Source of the DNA: Brevibacterium moorei
GTDB lineage: Bacteria > Actinomycetota > Actinomycetes > Actinomycetales > Brevibacteriaceae
Length of the DNA stretch: 64,000 nucleotides
Direction: 5' to 3'
NCBI RefSeq assembly: GCF_024580735.1
Contig: NZ_JANIJX010000008.1
Span: forward strand, 57,573 to 121,572
Below, piece after piece: positions 46,659 to 55,453 of this stretch. The translations under genes and the position numbers were made by a program. The notes beneath the pieces are model-generated. The model was not told the origin of the DNA. It searched no databases and was given only the letters and a program-made list of their open reading frames with translations. How positions within the stretch are numbered: position 1 is the stretch's first letter; each line of letters begins with the position of its first letter.

Positions 46659-47997
46659 TCAGGTGACGGCGCCGCGCCTGCGGTACTCCGGGGTGTCCCA
46701 CAGCTTGTCGTCGAGCACCTCGCGCAGCACCTCCACCGCGTCCCAGACATCCGCATAGCTCAGGTATAGCGGAGTGAAGCCGAAACGCAGCACCTCGGGC
46801 TCGCGGTAGTCCCCGATCACCCCACGGGCGATCAGAGCCTGCATGACGGCGAAGCCCTCCGGATGCGCGATGCTCACCTGGCTGCCGCGTTCGGCGTGCG
46901 CCTCCGGGGTGACCAGGGTCAGCGGATGGTCGGCCAGGCGCTCGCGGACCAGGCGGATGAACAGGTCCGTCATCGCCAGGGACTTCTCCCGTACAGCCGC
47001 GATGTCCGAGTCGGCGGCGATGTCCAGTCCCAGCTCGGCCACCGACATGGACAGCATCCCCTGCGTTCCAGTCAGATACCGCCTGACGTCATCGGCCGGG
47101 GTGTACTCCGGGGACATTGCGAACGGCGCATTATGACCCCACCAGCCGGACAGCGGTTGGGAGAACCTGCCCACGTGCTCCGGGGAGACCCACAGGAACG
47201 CGGGTGATCCCGGGCCGCCGTTGAGGTACTTGTAGGTGCATCCGACGGCGAAGTCGGCGCCGTCTGCGCGCAGGGCGATCGGCAGGGCCCCGGCCGAATG
47301 GCACAGGTCCCACACCGTCAACGCACCGGCTGCGTGCGCGGCTCGGCTCACCTCGGCCATCGGGAACAGCCTTCCGGTGCGGTAGTTGACGTGCGTGAGC
47401 ACGATGAGTGCCGCGTCCTCGGGAACCGGGCGGGAACCGTCGCCCCAGGCCACGACCTCGGCGTCGTCGACCAGTTCGACCCGGTAGGGCGCGGCGCCCG
47501 CGGGCACCGACTCCCAGGTGTCCAGCTCGGGAGTGCCCGCCGCCCGGCCCTGGTTGAGCTGCTCGGCCAGGCCGGTCAGGATGTAGATATCGGAGGGGAA
47601 GTTCTCGCGCTGGGTGTAGATGGTGCGCTTCTCCGGGTGGTCGGCCGCCTGGATCTTCAGCGCAGCCGCCGAGGTCTTGAACAGGTTGACCGAGGTCGTG
47701 TCCGTGACCACGGCCGTCCCCTCGGCCCCGCCCAGGAGTCCGGCCACCTTGTCGCCCAGGCGCGCGGGCAGTTCGAACCAGCCGGCGTCGTTCCAGGAGC
47801 GGATCAGGCCGGTGCCCCATTCCCCCCCCGATCACCCGGCGCGCCACCTCGAGTGCGCCGGCTGGCTTGGGTCCCAGGGAGTTCCCGTCCAGGTAGATGA
47901 CCCCGGCCGGCAGCTCGAAGGCGTTCCGTACGCCCGCCAGCGGGTCCACCGCGTCGAGGGCCAGCATGTCCGCACGGGTCAATGGCGTGTTGTTCAT
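46659..47997 (-). pseudogene. kynU: Kynureninase, interrupted by a frameshift in a C8 tract
   Basis: The N-terminal part starts at the ATG at 47997 ([19 protein letters not shown]) and runs through [19 protein letters not shown] to ARRVIG. The frame then shifts at eight consecutive C residues (47822-47829 on the plus strand). With seven, the protein would continue [20 protein letters not shown] into the remaining frame, which is intact to 46659 and includes the PLP-lysine motif [16 protein letters not shown] and PLSGWWGH. A restored enzyme would have 445 residues, normal for kynureninase, which releases anthranilate and alanine from kynurenine in tryptophan breakdown. Sequencing error, slippage-based switching or recent decay are all possible. 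Confidence 0.85.
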
Positions 47998-48094
47998 CAG
48001 AGTCCTTTCGCGTGTCTCACCTCACTCTAAGCGGTCGGTACGATTGTGCTGGGGCCGTCCACGGCCCGATACCGCATACCTTGAGAGGACAACC

Positions 48095-49366
48095 GTGTCT
48101 GTCAGCCCGGAGACCACCAGCAATCCCAATCCGATCGCCCAGTACGCGGCCGCGGAGTCCGCCGCGGGCGCTGCACTCAAGGAGACCGCCCGCACCGCAG
48201 CGGAAGCGCTGCGCGAGGCGACCGTGGCCCTGAGCCATGCGATCCACGCGGAGCCGGAGACCGCCTACCAGGAGTTCAAGACGGCGGATAAGCTCGTGGC
48301 CTTCATCGAGGGCCAGGGCTTCACCGTCGAGCGCGGCATCGCGGACCTGGACACCGCCTTCACGGCGACCAAGGGCAGCGGCGAACTGGTCATCGGCATC
48401 TGCTCCGAGATGGACGCCCTGCCGGAGGTGGGCCACGCCTGCGCGCACAATATGATCGGCTCCTCCGGCGTGCTGGCGGCGGCGGTCCTGGGCGACATGG
48501 CCGATGAACTGGGGATCACCGTCAAGCTGTACGGCACCCCGGCGGAGGAACTGGGCGCCGGCAAGGTCTTCATGCTCGAGCGCGGGGCCTTCGACGGAGT
48601 GCACGCGGCGATGATGGTCCACCCCGGCACCGACGAGGAGTCCCGCCACTTCACGCGCGCCATCAACGACTACGAGGTCCTCTACCACGGCAAGACCGCG
48701 CATTCGGCCGGTGCGCCGTGGAACGGCATCAACGCCGGCGACGCCGTGACGGTGGCGCAGGTTGCGATCGGCCTGCTGCGCCAGCACCTGCGCCCCGGCA
48801 ATCTGCTCCACGGCATCGTGACGAAGGCGGGCGAGGCCCCCAATATCGTCCCCGGCGAGTCCAGCATGTACTACAACGGTCGGGCCAATACGATGGAGGA
48901 GCTCGAGGAGCTCAAGCTGCGCCTGTTCAAGTGCTTCGAGGCCGGGGCCACGGCCACCGGCTGCTCGTTCGAGATCAAGGAGGACTGGCCGGCGTACTCG
49001 GAGTTCCGCAATGACTACCCCTTCTCCGCGACCTATCAGCGTAATGCCGAGGCCCTGGGGCGGACCTTCGACAATGCCGATGAGGCGTACCTGAAGGAGA
49101 AGGCCGGCTCGACGGACATGGCGAACATCTCGCTGCTCATCCCGACGATCCACCCCTCGGTGCGCTTGAACGCCGGCGGGGCGGGCAATCACCAGCCGGA
49201 GTTCGCCGCCTACACCGTGACCGAGGAAGCCGACGAGGCGATGTGGGAGTCCGGACTGGCGATGGCCTGGACCGCGATCGATCTGGCTCTGGATCCGCAG
49301 CAGCGCGAGCGCCTGCTGTCGACCCGGATCGACCACACGACGGAAACCGGAGTAGCCCACAGCTGA
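48095..49366 (+). CDS. M20D family amidohydrolase (AbgB/aminoacylase-like)
   Basis: The GTG at 48095 (read as Met, then SVSPETTSNPNPIAQYA) has a GAGAGGA site; longer upstream frame is not used. The 423-residue protein has the M20D metal motif GHACAHNMIGSSG with Cys as a ligand, GTPAEELGAGKVFML with the catalytic Glu pair, MMVHPGTDEES and HGKTAHSAGAPWNGINA (lid domain). Family members cleave N-acyl or p-aminobenzoyl-glutamate amides. It is divergent from the kynureninase gene and is the third M20-type hydrolase in the window. Confidence 0.88.
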   Translation: MSVSPETTSNPNPIAQYAAAESAAGAALKETARTAAEALREATVALSHAIHAEPETAYQEFKTADKLVAFIEGQGFTVERGIADLDTAFTATKGSGELVIGICSEMDALPEVGHACAHNMIGSSGVLAAAVLGDMADELGITVKLYGTPAEELGAGKVFMLERGAFDGVHAAMMVHPGTDEESRHFTRAINDYEVLYHGKTAHSAGAPWNGINAGDAVTVAQVAIGLLRQHLRPGNLLHGIVTKAGEAPNIVPGESSMYYNGRANTMEELEELKLRLFKCFEAGATATGCSFEIKEDWPAYSEFRNDYPFSATYQRNAEALGRTFDNADEAYLKEKAGSTDMANISLLIPTIHPSVRLNAGGAGNHQPEFAAYTVTEEADEAMWESGLAMAWTAIDLALDPQQRERLLSTRIDHTTETGVAHS

Positions 49367-49663
49367 CCGATTCCATACATTCGGGTTCCACCACCCGGGG
49401 AATTCCACGATAAGGGAAGTGCGCGTTATTCTCGAAAACTCGTGGGATACCCCGGGTATTTATCTTGTATCTATGCATAACCCCAGGTCAGGATGGTTGC
49501 GAAATGGGATGTGAGCGTTCGCACTAGCTCTCGGTTAAGTGTTTCATGTGTTTTGGTTGTATTGTCGCTTAACGTTTTAGTCGGATATCGGCGACCCCGG
49601 TATCCCACCGCGTCGGTGCGGCACATCCGCACATATGGACACATGAGGACATAGGAGTCACGT
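49367..49663 (+). promoter_or_regulatory. AT-rich intergenic region before the lactate permease gene
   Basis: This gap is notably AT-rich for the genome. An interrupted inverted repeat (ACCCGGGG-AATT-CCACGA at 49393-49410, complement at 49440-49457) could end the amidohydrolase transcript. GTGGGATACC (49442-49451) recurs inverted at 49599-49608. GTTAAG and CTTAAC flank a T-rich stretch around 49522-49574. These look like promoter and operator elements for the permease. The regulator and the exact -35/-10 boxes are not identifiable. Confidence 0.5.
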
Positions 49664-51331
49664 ATGCACACATTCGCCCCGGAGGTGGCGCCCGTCGGAG
49701 ACAGTCTGTTTCTGTCCGCCCTGGTCGGCATCATCCCCCTGCTGGTCTTCTTCGTCATGCTCGCCGTCTTCCGCACGCGCGCGCAGACCGCCGGCGCCGC
49801 GGCACTGGTCGTGGCCATCGTGGTCGCGATCTTCGGCTTCAAGATGCCGGCCGATTTCGCCCTGCTCTCGGCCACGCAGGGTGCGGCCTTCGGCCTGGTC
49901 CCCATCCTCTACATCGTCATCATGGCGATCTGGCTCTACGGCCTGACGGTGCGCTCCGGCCGGTTCGAGGACCTGCGCTCGATCTTCGACCTGGTGGGCC
50001 ACGGCGACATCCGCGTCCAGGCGATCCTCATCGCCTTCTGCTTCGGTGGCCTGCTCGAGGCCCTGGCCGGCTTCGGCGCCCCGGTGGCGATCACCGCCAC
50101 CATGCTCATGGCCCTGGGCGTCAAGCCCCTGAAGGCGGCTACCACCGTGTTGGTCGCCAACACCGCTCCCGTGGCCTTCGGTGCGATCGCCACCCCGATC
50201 ACCACGGCAGCCCAGCTGTCGGGTCTGCACGCCGAACACATCGGTGCGATTGTCGGACGCCAGTCCCCGCTGCTGGCCTGGTTCATCCCGTTCCTCCTGC
50301 TGTTCCTGCTCGATGGCATCAAGGGCATCAAGCAGCTGTGGCCGTTGACCCTGGTCGTCGGCGTGTGCTTCTCCGTGGCCCAGTACTTCTGTGCGAACCA
50401 CTTCTCCTATGAACTGACCGATATCGTCGCGGCCCTGGTCGGCATGGCCGTGGCCGTGATCTTCATGATGTTCTTCAAACCCAAGGGCGCAGACGAGGCC
50501 CGCGAGCGCATGGGCATCGAGAAGCCGAAGGCCGCCGAGAAGCTCTCCGGCGCGCGGATCTGGCTGGCCCTGTTCCCCTATATCCTGCTGGTCGTCGTGT
50601 TCGGCGTGGCCAAGCTGGTGCCGGCAGTGGCCGCGGGTCTGAAGGCCACCGATGCGCATATCCCGTGGCCGGGTCTGGCCAAGGGGCTGGTGGATGCCGA
50701 CGGCAATCCGTTGAAGTCCGGTGTGTTCGAACTTCCGTGGCTGTCCTCTCCGGGTTTCCTGCTGTTGCTCACCGGTGTGATCGTCACGATCGTGTACTCC
50801 GTGTGCAGCTCCGGAGATAGGTTCACCCTGACGCCTGCCGAGGGTGTCAAGGAGCTGGGTACGACCATTGTGAAGATGGGCGGGGCGATCCTGACGATCG
50901 TGCTGGTGCTGGCGCTGGCCTATGTCATGAATTTCTCCGGTCAGACGAAGTCGGTTGGCGTGTTCCTGGCCCAGACCGGTCCGATGTTCGCGCTGCTCTC
51001 GCCGGTCCTGGGCTGGATCGGCACTGCGGTGACGGGTTCGGATACCTCGGCCAATGCGCTGTTCGCCTCGCTGCAGAACACCGCGGCGACCGGTGCGGGG
51101 ATTGATCCGAACCTGACGGTGTCCGCGAACACCACCGGCGGCGTGGTCGGCAAGCTGATCAGCCCGCAGAATCTGGCGATCGCCGCGACCGCGGTGAACC
51201 TGCCGGGGCAGGAGGCGACGATTCTGCGCAAGGTGCTGGGCTGGTCGGTCGGCCTGTTGGCGCTGCTGTGCATCATCGTCTACCTCCAGTCGACCCCGGT
51301 GCTGGGCTGGATGATCTCAGGGCTGAACTGA
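49664..51331 (+). CDS. lldP: L-lactate permease (LctP family)
   Basis: The 555-residue membrane protein has about 13 helices. Conserved LctP segments are FGGLLEALAGFGAPVAITA, ANTAPVAFGAIATPI, GSDTSANALFASLQ and SPQNLAIAATAVNL. It imports lactate (or glycolate) with protons. The ATG at 49664 follows AGGAG. No lactate dehydrogenase genes are next to it. A long AT-rich leader precedes it and a branched hairpin follows. Confidence 0.93.
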   Translation: MHTFAPEVAPVGDSLFLSALVGIIPLLVFFVMLAVFRTRAQTAGAAALVVAIVVAIFGFKMPADFALLSATQGAAFGLVPILYIVIMAIWLYGLTVRSGRFEDLRSIFDLVGHGDIRVQAILIAFCFGGLLEALAGFGAPVAITATMLMALGVKPLKAATTVLVANTAPVAFGAIATPITTAAQLSGLHAEHIGAIVGRQSPLLAWFIPFLLLFLLDGIKGIKQLWPLTLVVGVCFSVAQYFCANHFSYELTDIVAALVGMAVAVIFMMFFKPKGADEARERMGIEKPKAAEKLSGARIWLALFPYILLVVVFGVAKLVPAVAAGLKATDAHIPWPGLAKGLVDADGNPLKSGVFELPWLSSPGFLLLLTGVIVTIVYSVCSSGDRFTLTPAEGVKELGTTIVKMGGAILTIVLVLALAYVMNFSGQTKSVGVFLAQTGPMFALLSPVLGWIGTAVTGSDTSANALFASLQNTAATGAGIDPNLTVSANTTGGVVGKLISPQNLAIAATAVNLPGQEATILRKVLGWSVGLLALLCIIVYLQSTPVLGWMISGLN

Positions 51332-51383
51332 GGGGCTGAGACGGACCGCCCCGCGGGCGCACCTCCTGTCGTAGGCTGGGCGT

Positions 51384-51432
51384 GCGGGGCCATCGACCAT
51401 CCGGTGGGAAGCCACCCGGTCGGCGGCCCCGC
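51384..51432 (+). terminator. Stem-loop after lldP
   Basis: The outer stem GCGGGGCC (51384-51391) pairs with 51425-51432. The inner stem-loop (51401-51419) is CCGGTGG-GAAG-CCACCCGG with one bulge. It lies 52 bases past the lldP stop and is probably a terminator. The inner GGGAAGCC loop resembles the one at 63855. Confidence 0.6.
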
Positions 51433-51492
51433 GGGCTATCACGCGACACCCTGAAACACGATGAAGTGGAAACACAATGAAGGAGGACGCCT

Positions 51493-52395
51493 GTGAGCTT
51501 CCGATTCCGTCCCGCCTGGCTGTTCGTCCCCGGCGACCGTCCCGACCGTTATGCGAAGGCCGCCGACCGCTCCGATGTCACCATCATCGACCTCGAGGAT
51601 GCGGTGGCGCCGGCCGATAAGCCCGTCGCCCGTACCGCCCTGCGCGAGGCCGTGGCCGCGGAGACGCAGGCCGCGCTGGCTGCGCAGGCCTCGGGTGAGA
51701 AGCAGAAGGCGGCCGTCACCGCAGCCGGCCTGGTCTACCCGGCCGGCTGTCTGTCGCCCGAGCGCACCGTGATCAGGGTCAATGCGCGTGACACCGAGTT
51801 CTTCGCCGCAGACGCGCAGCTGTTGGAGGAACTGCCCTATACGCACGTGATGCTGCCGAAGACGGAATCTCCGGCGGATGTGCGCGCGCTGGCGGACTAC
51901 CAGGTGGTGGCGATGATCGAAACGGCCGCAGGCACCCTGCGCGCGGCCGAGATCGCGGCCGAACCGAACGTCATCGCCCTGTTCTGGGGTTCGGAGGACC
52001 TGGTCGCGGGACTGGGCGGGACCTCGAGCCGGGGACCCGACGGCGGCTATCGCGCGGTGGCCACGCACGTGCGCAGCCACAGCCTGCTGGCGGCCAAGGC
52101 CGCCGGCAAGCTGGCGCTCGACTCGATCTGGTCGGACATCGAGGACCTCGACGGTCTGCGCGCGGAGGCCCTGGACGCGGCGGAGTCGGGCTTCGACGCG
52201 AAGGTGTCGATCCATCCCGCACATGTGCCGGTGGTGCGCGAGGCCTTCGCACCGACTTCCGCACAGCTGGAGTGGGCGAGGGCGGTGACCGAACTGGCTG
52301 CGTCCTCGCAGGGGGCCTTCGCCTATCAGGGCAAGATGATCGATGCGCCCCTGCTCAAGCACGCCGCACGGGTCCTGGAGCGGGCGGGGGAATAG
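51493..52395 (+). CDS. HpcH/HpaI aldolase / citrate lyase beta-like (CitE) protein
   Basis: The 300-residue protein starts at a GTG (51493) with GAAGGAGG before it. It has the CitE signatures PAWLFVPGDRPDRYAKA, IIDLEDAVAPADK, IETAAGTLRA and FWGSEDLVAGLGG, and KVSIHPAHVPVV at the end. These TIM-barrel, Mg-dependent enzymes cleave or form CoA esters such as malyl-, citramalyl- or HMG-like CoA. No other citrate lyase subunits are present, so it is a stand-alone CitE-like lyase, as found near leucine-degradation genes in mycobacteria. Confidence 0.88.
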   Translation: MSFRFRPAWLFVPGDRPDRYAKAADRSDVTIIDLEDAVAPADKPVARTALREAVAAETQAALAAQASGEKQKAAVTAAGLVYPAGCLSPERTVIRVNARDTEFFAADAQLLEELPYTHVMLPKTESPADVRALADYQVVAMIETAAGTLRAAEIAAEPNVIALFWGSEDLVAGLGGTSSRGPDGGYRAVATHVRSHSLLAAKAAGKLALDSIWSDIEDLDGLRAEALDAAESGFDAKVSIHPAHVPVVREAFAPTSAQLEWARAVTELAASSQGAFAYQGKMIDAPLLKHAARVLERAGE

Positions 52396-52412
52396 GCACG
52401 GCTTCGGCCGGA

Positions 52413-52447
52413 CCGGGTGCCGGGGCGCGTGCCGCCTCGGCACCCGG
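52413..52447 (+). terminator. Hairpin after the CitE-like gene
   Basis: CCGGGTGCCG (52413-52422) pairs perfectly with 52438-52447, a 10-bp GC-rich stem 17 bases past the stop codon. Confidence 0.6.
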
Positions 52448-52477
52448 CGCCGTGGGCTCCTCCTCTATTCTTGAAAG

Positions 52478-53146
52478 ATGATGAGAAGCCGCGACCGCGC
52501 CGTGTCCGAACAGATCGAAATCGCCCTGGAGGCCGCGGAGCGCGGCGACGGCACGATTCCCATCGTCGAGGCGGGCGACCCTATCCTGCGCCAGCCCACC
52601 GTGCCCTTCGACGGGCAGGTCGACGACGACGTGCTGCTGCAGCTGCTGTTGGCCATGCGCCTGACCGTCAGGTCCGCGCCCGGCGTCGGCCTGGCCTGCC
52701 CACAGGTGGGCATCGGCCTGCGCCTGGCAGTGGTCGAGGACCCTGCCACCGTGCCAGAGGAGGTCGCCCGGGTGCGCGAACGCGAACTGCTGCCCTTCAC
52801 CCCGCTGATCAATCCGGAGTACCGCGACGCCTCAGGAGAGCTTGTCTCCTTCTACGAGGGCTGCCTGTCCGTACCCGGATACCAGGCCGTGGTGCCGCGC
52901 CACCGGAAGATCATCCTGTCGGCCCAGGACAATGAGGGCACCGCCTATGAGCGCGAGGTCACCGGCTGGTCGGCGCGGATCGTCCAACACGAAACCGATC
53001 ACCTCGACGGGATCCTGTACCTGGACCGGGCCGAGATGCGCTCGCTGGCGACGAATGAACAGGTGGCGCGCTGGTGGAACCAACCCGACGCGCAGGCCGC
53101 CGCCCGGGCTCTGGGCTTCGAACTGCCGGACACCCCGATCATGTGA
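52478..53146 (+). CDS. def: Peptide deformylase
   Basis: The 222-residue protein carries all three deformylase motifs: GVGLACPQVG (residues 69-78, with Cys where most have Ala), EGCLS (127-131, Cys129 binds the metal) and QHETDH (170-175, two metal His and the catalytic Glu). It removes formyl groups from new proteins in the cytosol. The ATG at 52478 is used, with a GTG at 52502 as an alternative. It stands alone without the usual fmt gene and may be a second copy. Confidence 0.94.
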   Translation: MMRSRDRAVSEQIEIALEAAERGDGTIPIVEAGDPILRQPTVPFDGQVDDDVLLQLLLAMRLTVRSAPGVGLACPQVGIGLRLAVVEDPATVPEEVARVRERELLPFTPLINPEYRDASGELVSFYEGCLSVPGYQAVVPRHRKIILSAQDNEGTAYEREVTGWSARIVQHETDHLDGILYLDRAEMRSLATNEQVARWWNQPDAQAAARALGFELPDTPIM

Positions 53147-53264
53147 CCTGGCCTACCCCGGGTGCGGTTCCGTGGGTAGCCTGGGGCATACAATCCTGTC
53201 CTACAGACTTTCGGCGTCCGGCTCCCATGGTCGGGCGGCCGCGACCCCATGGAAAGGCTTCCCC

Positions 53265-54761
53265 ATGTCCTCACTGTTTCGCACCAAGACGGTGGAACAG
53301 AGCATCGCAGAAACCGAGGAGCCGGAACACGCGCTGAAGAAGAACCTCTCCGCTTTGGACCTGACGGTCTTCGGGGTGGGCGTTACGATCGGCGCCGGTA
53401 TCTTCGTGCTCACCGGTACGGCCGCCGCGACCAAGGCCGGGCCCGCGCTGGTCCTGTCCTTCGTCATCGCCGGTATCGCCTGTGCCCTGGCGGCCCTGTG
53501 CTACGCCGAGCTGGCCTCGACGGTGCCGGTGGCCGGTTCCGCCTACACCTTCGCCTATGCGACCCTGGGCGAGTTCATCGCCTGGATCATCGGCTGGGAT
53601 CTGATCCTGGAGTTCACCCTGGGTGCGGCCGCGTTGGCCACGTCCTTCAGTCAATACCTGTCGATCGTCCTGGAGAAGACTCCGTTCGCAATACCCGAGG
53701 CGATAGCCACGGTCGAGGGCGGGTTCATCAACCTGCCCGCCGGGCTGCTGATCATCGGTTTGATCTTCGTCCTGGTCTCCGGGGTCAAACTCTCCAGCCG
53801 GATCAACCTGGTCATCACCGGCCTCAAACTGGTGGTCGTGGCGATCGTCGTCGTCGCAGGCCTGTTCTTCGTCAAGGCGAGCAACTGGGTGCCCTTCATC
53901 CCGCCGGCCGAGGCGCCGGCCGCCGCCGAGGGCGGGTTGATGCACCAGCCCATGGTCCAGGCGCTCTTCGGTATGCAGCCCAGCACCTTCGGCGTGGGAG
54001 GCATCTTCGCGGGCGCCGCGATCGTGTTCTTCGCCTTCATCGGCTTCGACGTCGTCGCCACCACTGCCGAGGAGGTCAAGAACCCGCAGCGGGATCTGCC
54101 GCGCGGCATCCTGGCATCCCTGGCGATCGTCGTATTGCTCTACGTCCTCGTCACCTTCGTCATCACCGGCATGCAGAGCTACAAGGACATCGACGCGGAT
54201 GGTGGGGCGCCCATGGCGGCGGCCTTCCAGGCCGTCGGGATGGATTCGATGGCCACGATCATCGCGGTCGGCGCCTGCATCGGCCTGATCGTCGTGGCGA
54301 TGATCCTGTTCATGGGACAGACTCGCGTGGGCTTCGCCATGGCGCGCGACGGCCTGCTGCCCCAGTGGTTCTCGAAAACCGGTGCGAAGGCCAAAACCCC
54401 GTACCGCCTGACCATCTGCACCGGCATCATCATCGCCATCGTGGCGGCCTTCGTGCCGCTGTCCACCCTGTCCGAGATGGTCAACATCGGCACCCTGGCC
54501 GCCTTCGTTGTCGTGTCGATCGGCGTGGTGGTGCTGCGCCGCACCCGGCCGGATCTGCAGCGTTCCTTCAAAGTCCCGTGGGTTCCCGTCCTGCCGATCC
54601 TGTCGGTCATCGCCTGCCTGTACCTCATGATGAACCTGCCCCTGGATACCTGGCTGCGCTTCGTGGTGTGGCTGGTCATCGGCGTCATCGTCTACTTCGC
54701 CTGGTCGCGCGGGCACTCCCGTCTGGGGCGCGCGGAGAAGGCTGCGACGGCCGGGAAGTAG
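53265..54761 (+). CDS. APC-superfamily cationic/basic amino-acid permease
   Basis: From the ATG at 53265 (MSSLFRTKTVEQSIAETEEP) the protein is 498 residues; a much longer open frame upstream is spurious. It has about 12 to 13 helices with GVGVTIGAGIFVLTGTAA in helix one, CYAELASTVPVAGSAYTFAY, and FFAFIGFDVVATTAEEVKNP. This pattern matches the CAT/YfnA subfamily of amino-acid transporters. The substrate is probably a basic or neutral amino acid. A long hairpin follows the stop. Confidence 0.9.
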   Translation: MSSLFRTKTVEQSIAETEEPEHALKKNLSALDLTVFGVGVTIGAGIFVLTGTAAATKAGPALVLSFVIAGIACALAALCYAELASTVPVAGSAYTFAYATLGEFIAWIIGWDLILEFTLGAAALATSFSQYLSIVLEKTPFAIPEAIATVEGGFINLPAGLLIIGLIFVLVSGVKLSSRINLVITGLKLVVVAIVVVAGLFFVKASNWVPFIPPAEAPAAAEGGLMHQPMVQALFGMQPSTFGVGGIFAGAAIVFFAFIGFDVVATTAEEVKNPQRDLPRGILASLAIVVLLYVLVTFVITGMQSYKDIDADGGAPMAAAFQAVGMDSMATIIAVGACIGLIVVAMILFMGQTRVGFAMARDGLLPQWFSKTGAKAKTPYRLTICTGIIIAIVAAFVPLSTLSEMVNIGTLAAFVVVSIGVVVLRRTRPDLQRSFKVPWVPVLPILSVIACLYLMMNLPLDTWLRFVVWLVIGVIVYFAWSRGHSRLGRAEKAATAGK

Positions 54762-54776
54762 CCGAGGCCGGCCGGA

Positions 54777-54840
54777 CTCCAAAGCGATCCCTGCACTCCA
54801 AACCCCCTCTGAGGTTTGGAGTGCAGGGATCGCTTTGGAG
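54777..54840. terminator. 27-bp perfect inverted repeat after the APC permease
   Basis: Arms 54777-54803 and 54814-54840 are perfect 27-bp inverted copies with a 10-base loop (CCCCTCTGAG). Each arm carries CTCCAAA twice, 19 bases apart, around a 12-base core, the same layout as the repeat at 17408. It probably terminates the permease transcript. Confidence 0.7.
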
Positions 54841-54888
54841 TTGGGCGGAGGCGGAATAACCGGGCCCGCCAGCGCCGTTGACCTGCAC

Positions 54889-55410
54889 GTGAGAACTCTG
54901 ACTTTGGCCGCTGGCTGCTTCTGGTGCTTGGACGCCGTCTACCGCAACACGGTGGGCGTGGTGGACGTGGAATCCGGCTACATCGGCGGGACCCTGCCGG
55001 ACCCGGACTATCGTGCCGTGTGCACGGGGGCCACCGGGCACGCCGAGGCCGTGCGCGTGACCTTCGACGAGGAACAGGTGCCAGAGGACGTCATCCTGGG
55101 CGAGTTCTTCACCGGGCACGACCCGACGAGCCTGAACCGGCAGGGCAACGACGTGGGCACGCAGTACAGGTCCGCGATGTTCTATGTAGACGAGGCCCAG
55201 CGCGAACACTTCCAGGCCGCGATCGACACATGGCAAGAACTCTACGAGCGCCCCATCGTGACCAGCCTGGAACCGATGAGCACGTTCTACCCTGCCGAGG
55301 AATATCACCAGGACTTCTACAACCGCAATCCATTCAACGGCTACTGCACCTTCATCATCGATCCGAAGGTCGCCCAGGCCCGCCGGCAGTGGGCCGACTG
55401 GATGAAATGA
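54889..55410 (+). CDS. msrA: Peptide methionine-(S)-sulfoxide reductase MsrA
   Basis: The GTG at 54889 (read as Met, then RTLTLAAGCFWCLDAVY) gives 173 residues, the usual MsrA length; no strong ribosome site is seen and other starts upstream are possible. GCFWC holds the catalytic Cys (residue 10). GHAEAVRVTFDE, FFTGHDPTSLNRQGNDVGTQ and YPAEEYHQDFY are conserved. It repairs oxidised methionine using thioredoxin. Confidence 0.93.
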   Translation: MRTLTLAAGCFWCLDAVYRNTVGVVDVESGYIGGTLPDPDYRAVCTGATGHAEAVRVTFDEEQVPEDVILGEFFTGHDPTSLNRQGNDVGTQYRSAMFYVDEAQREHFQAAIDTWQELYERPIVTSLEPMSTFYPAEEYHQDFYNRNPFNGYCTFIIDPKVAQARRQWADWMK

Positions 55411-55453
55411 CCCGGCCTGGCCCCGCACTGCTTAGGTCACCCATAATAGAAGT

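Noticed and set aside
49658..50659. 333-residue minus-strand frame opposite lldP
   Set aside because: His/Gln/Gly-rich antisense shadow of a conserved permease.
53271..54782. 503-residue minus-strand frame opposite the APC permease
   Set aside because: Composition is Gln/Gly/His/Asp-rich with no domain; the plus strand encodes a clear 12-helix permease.
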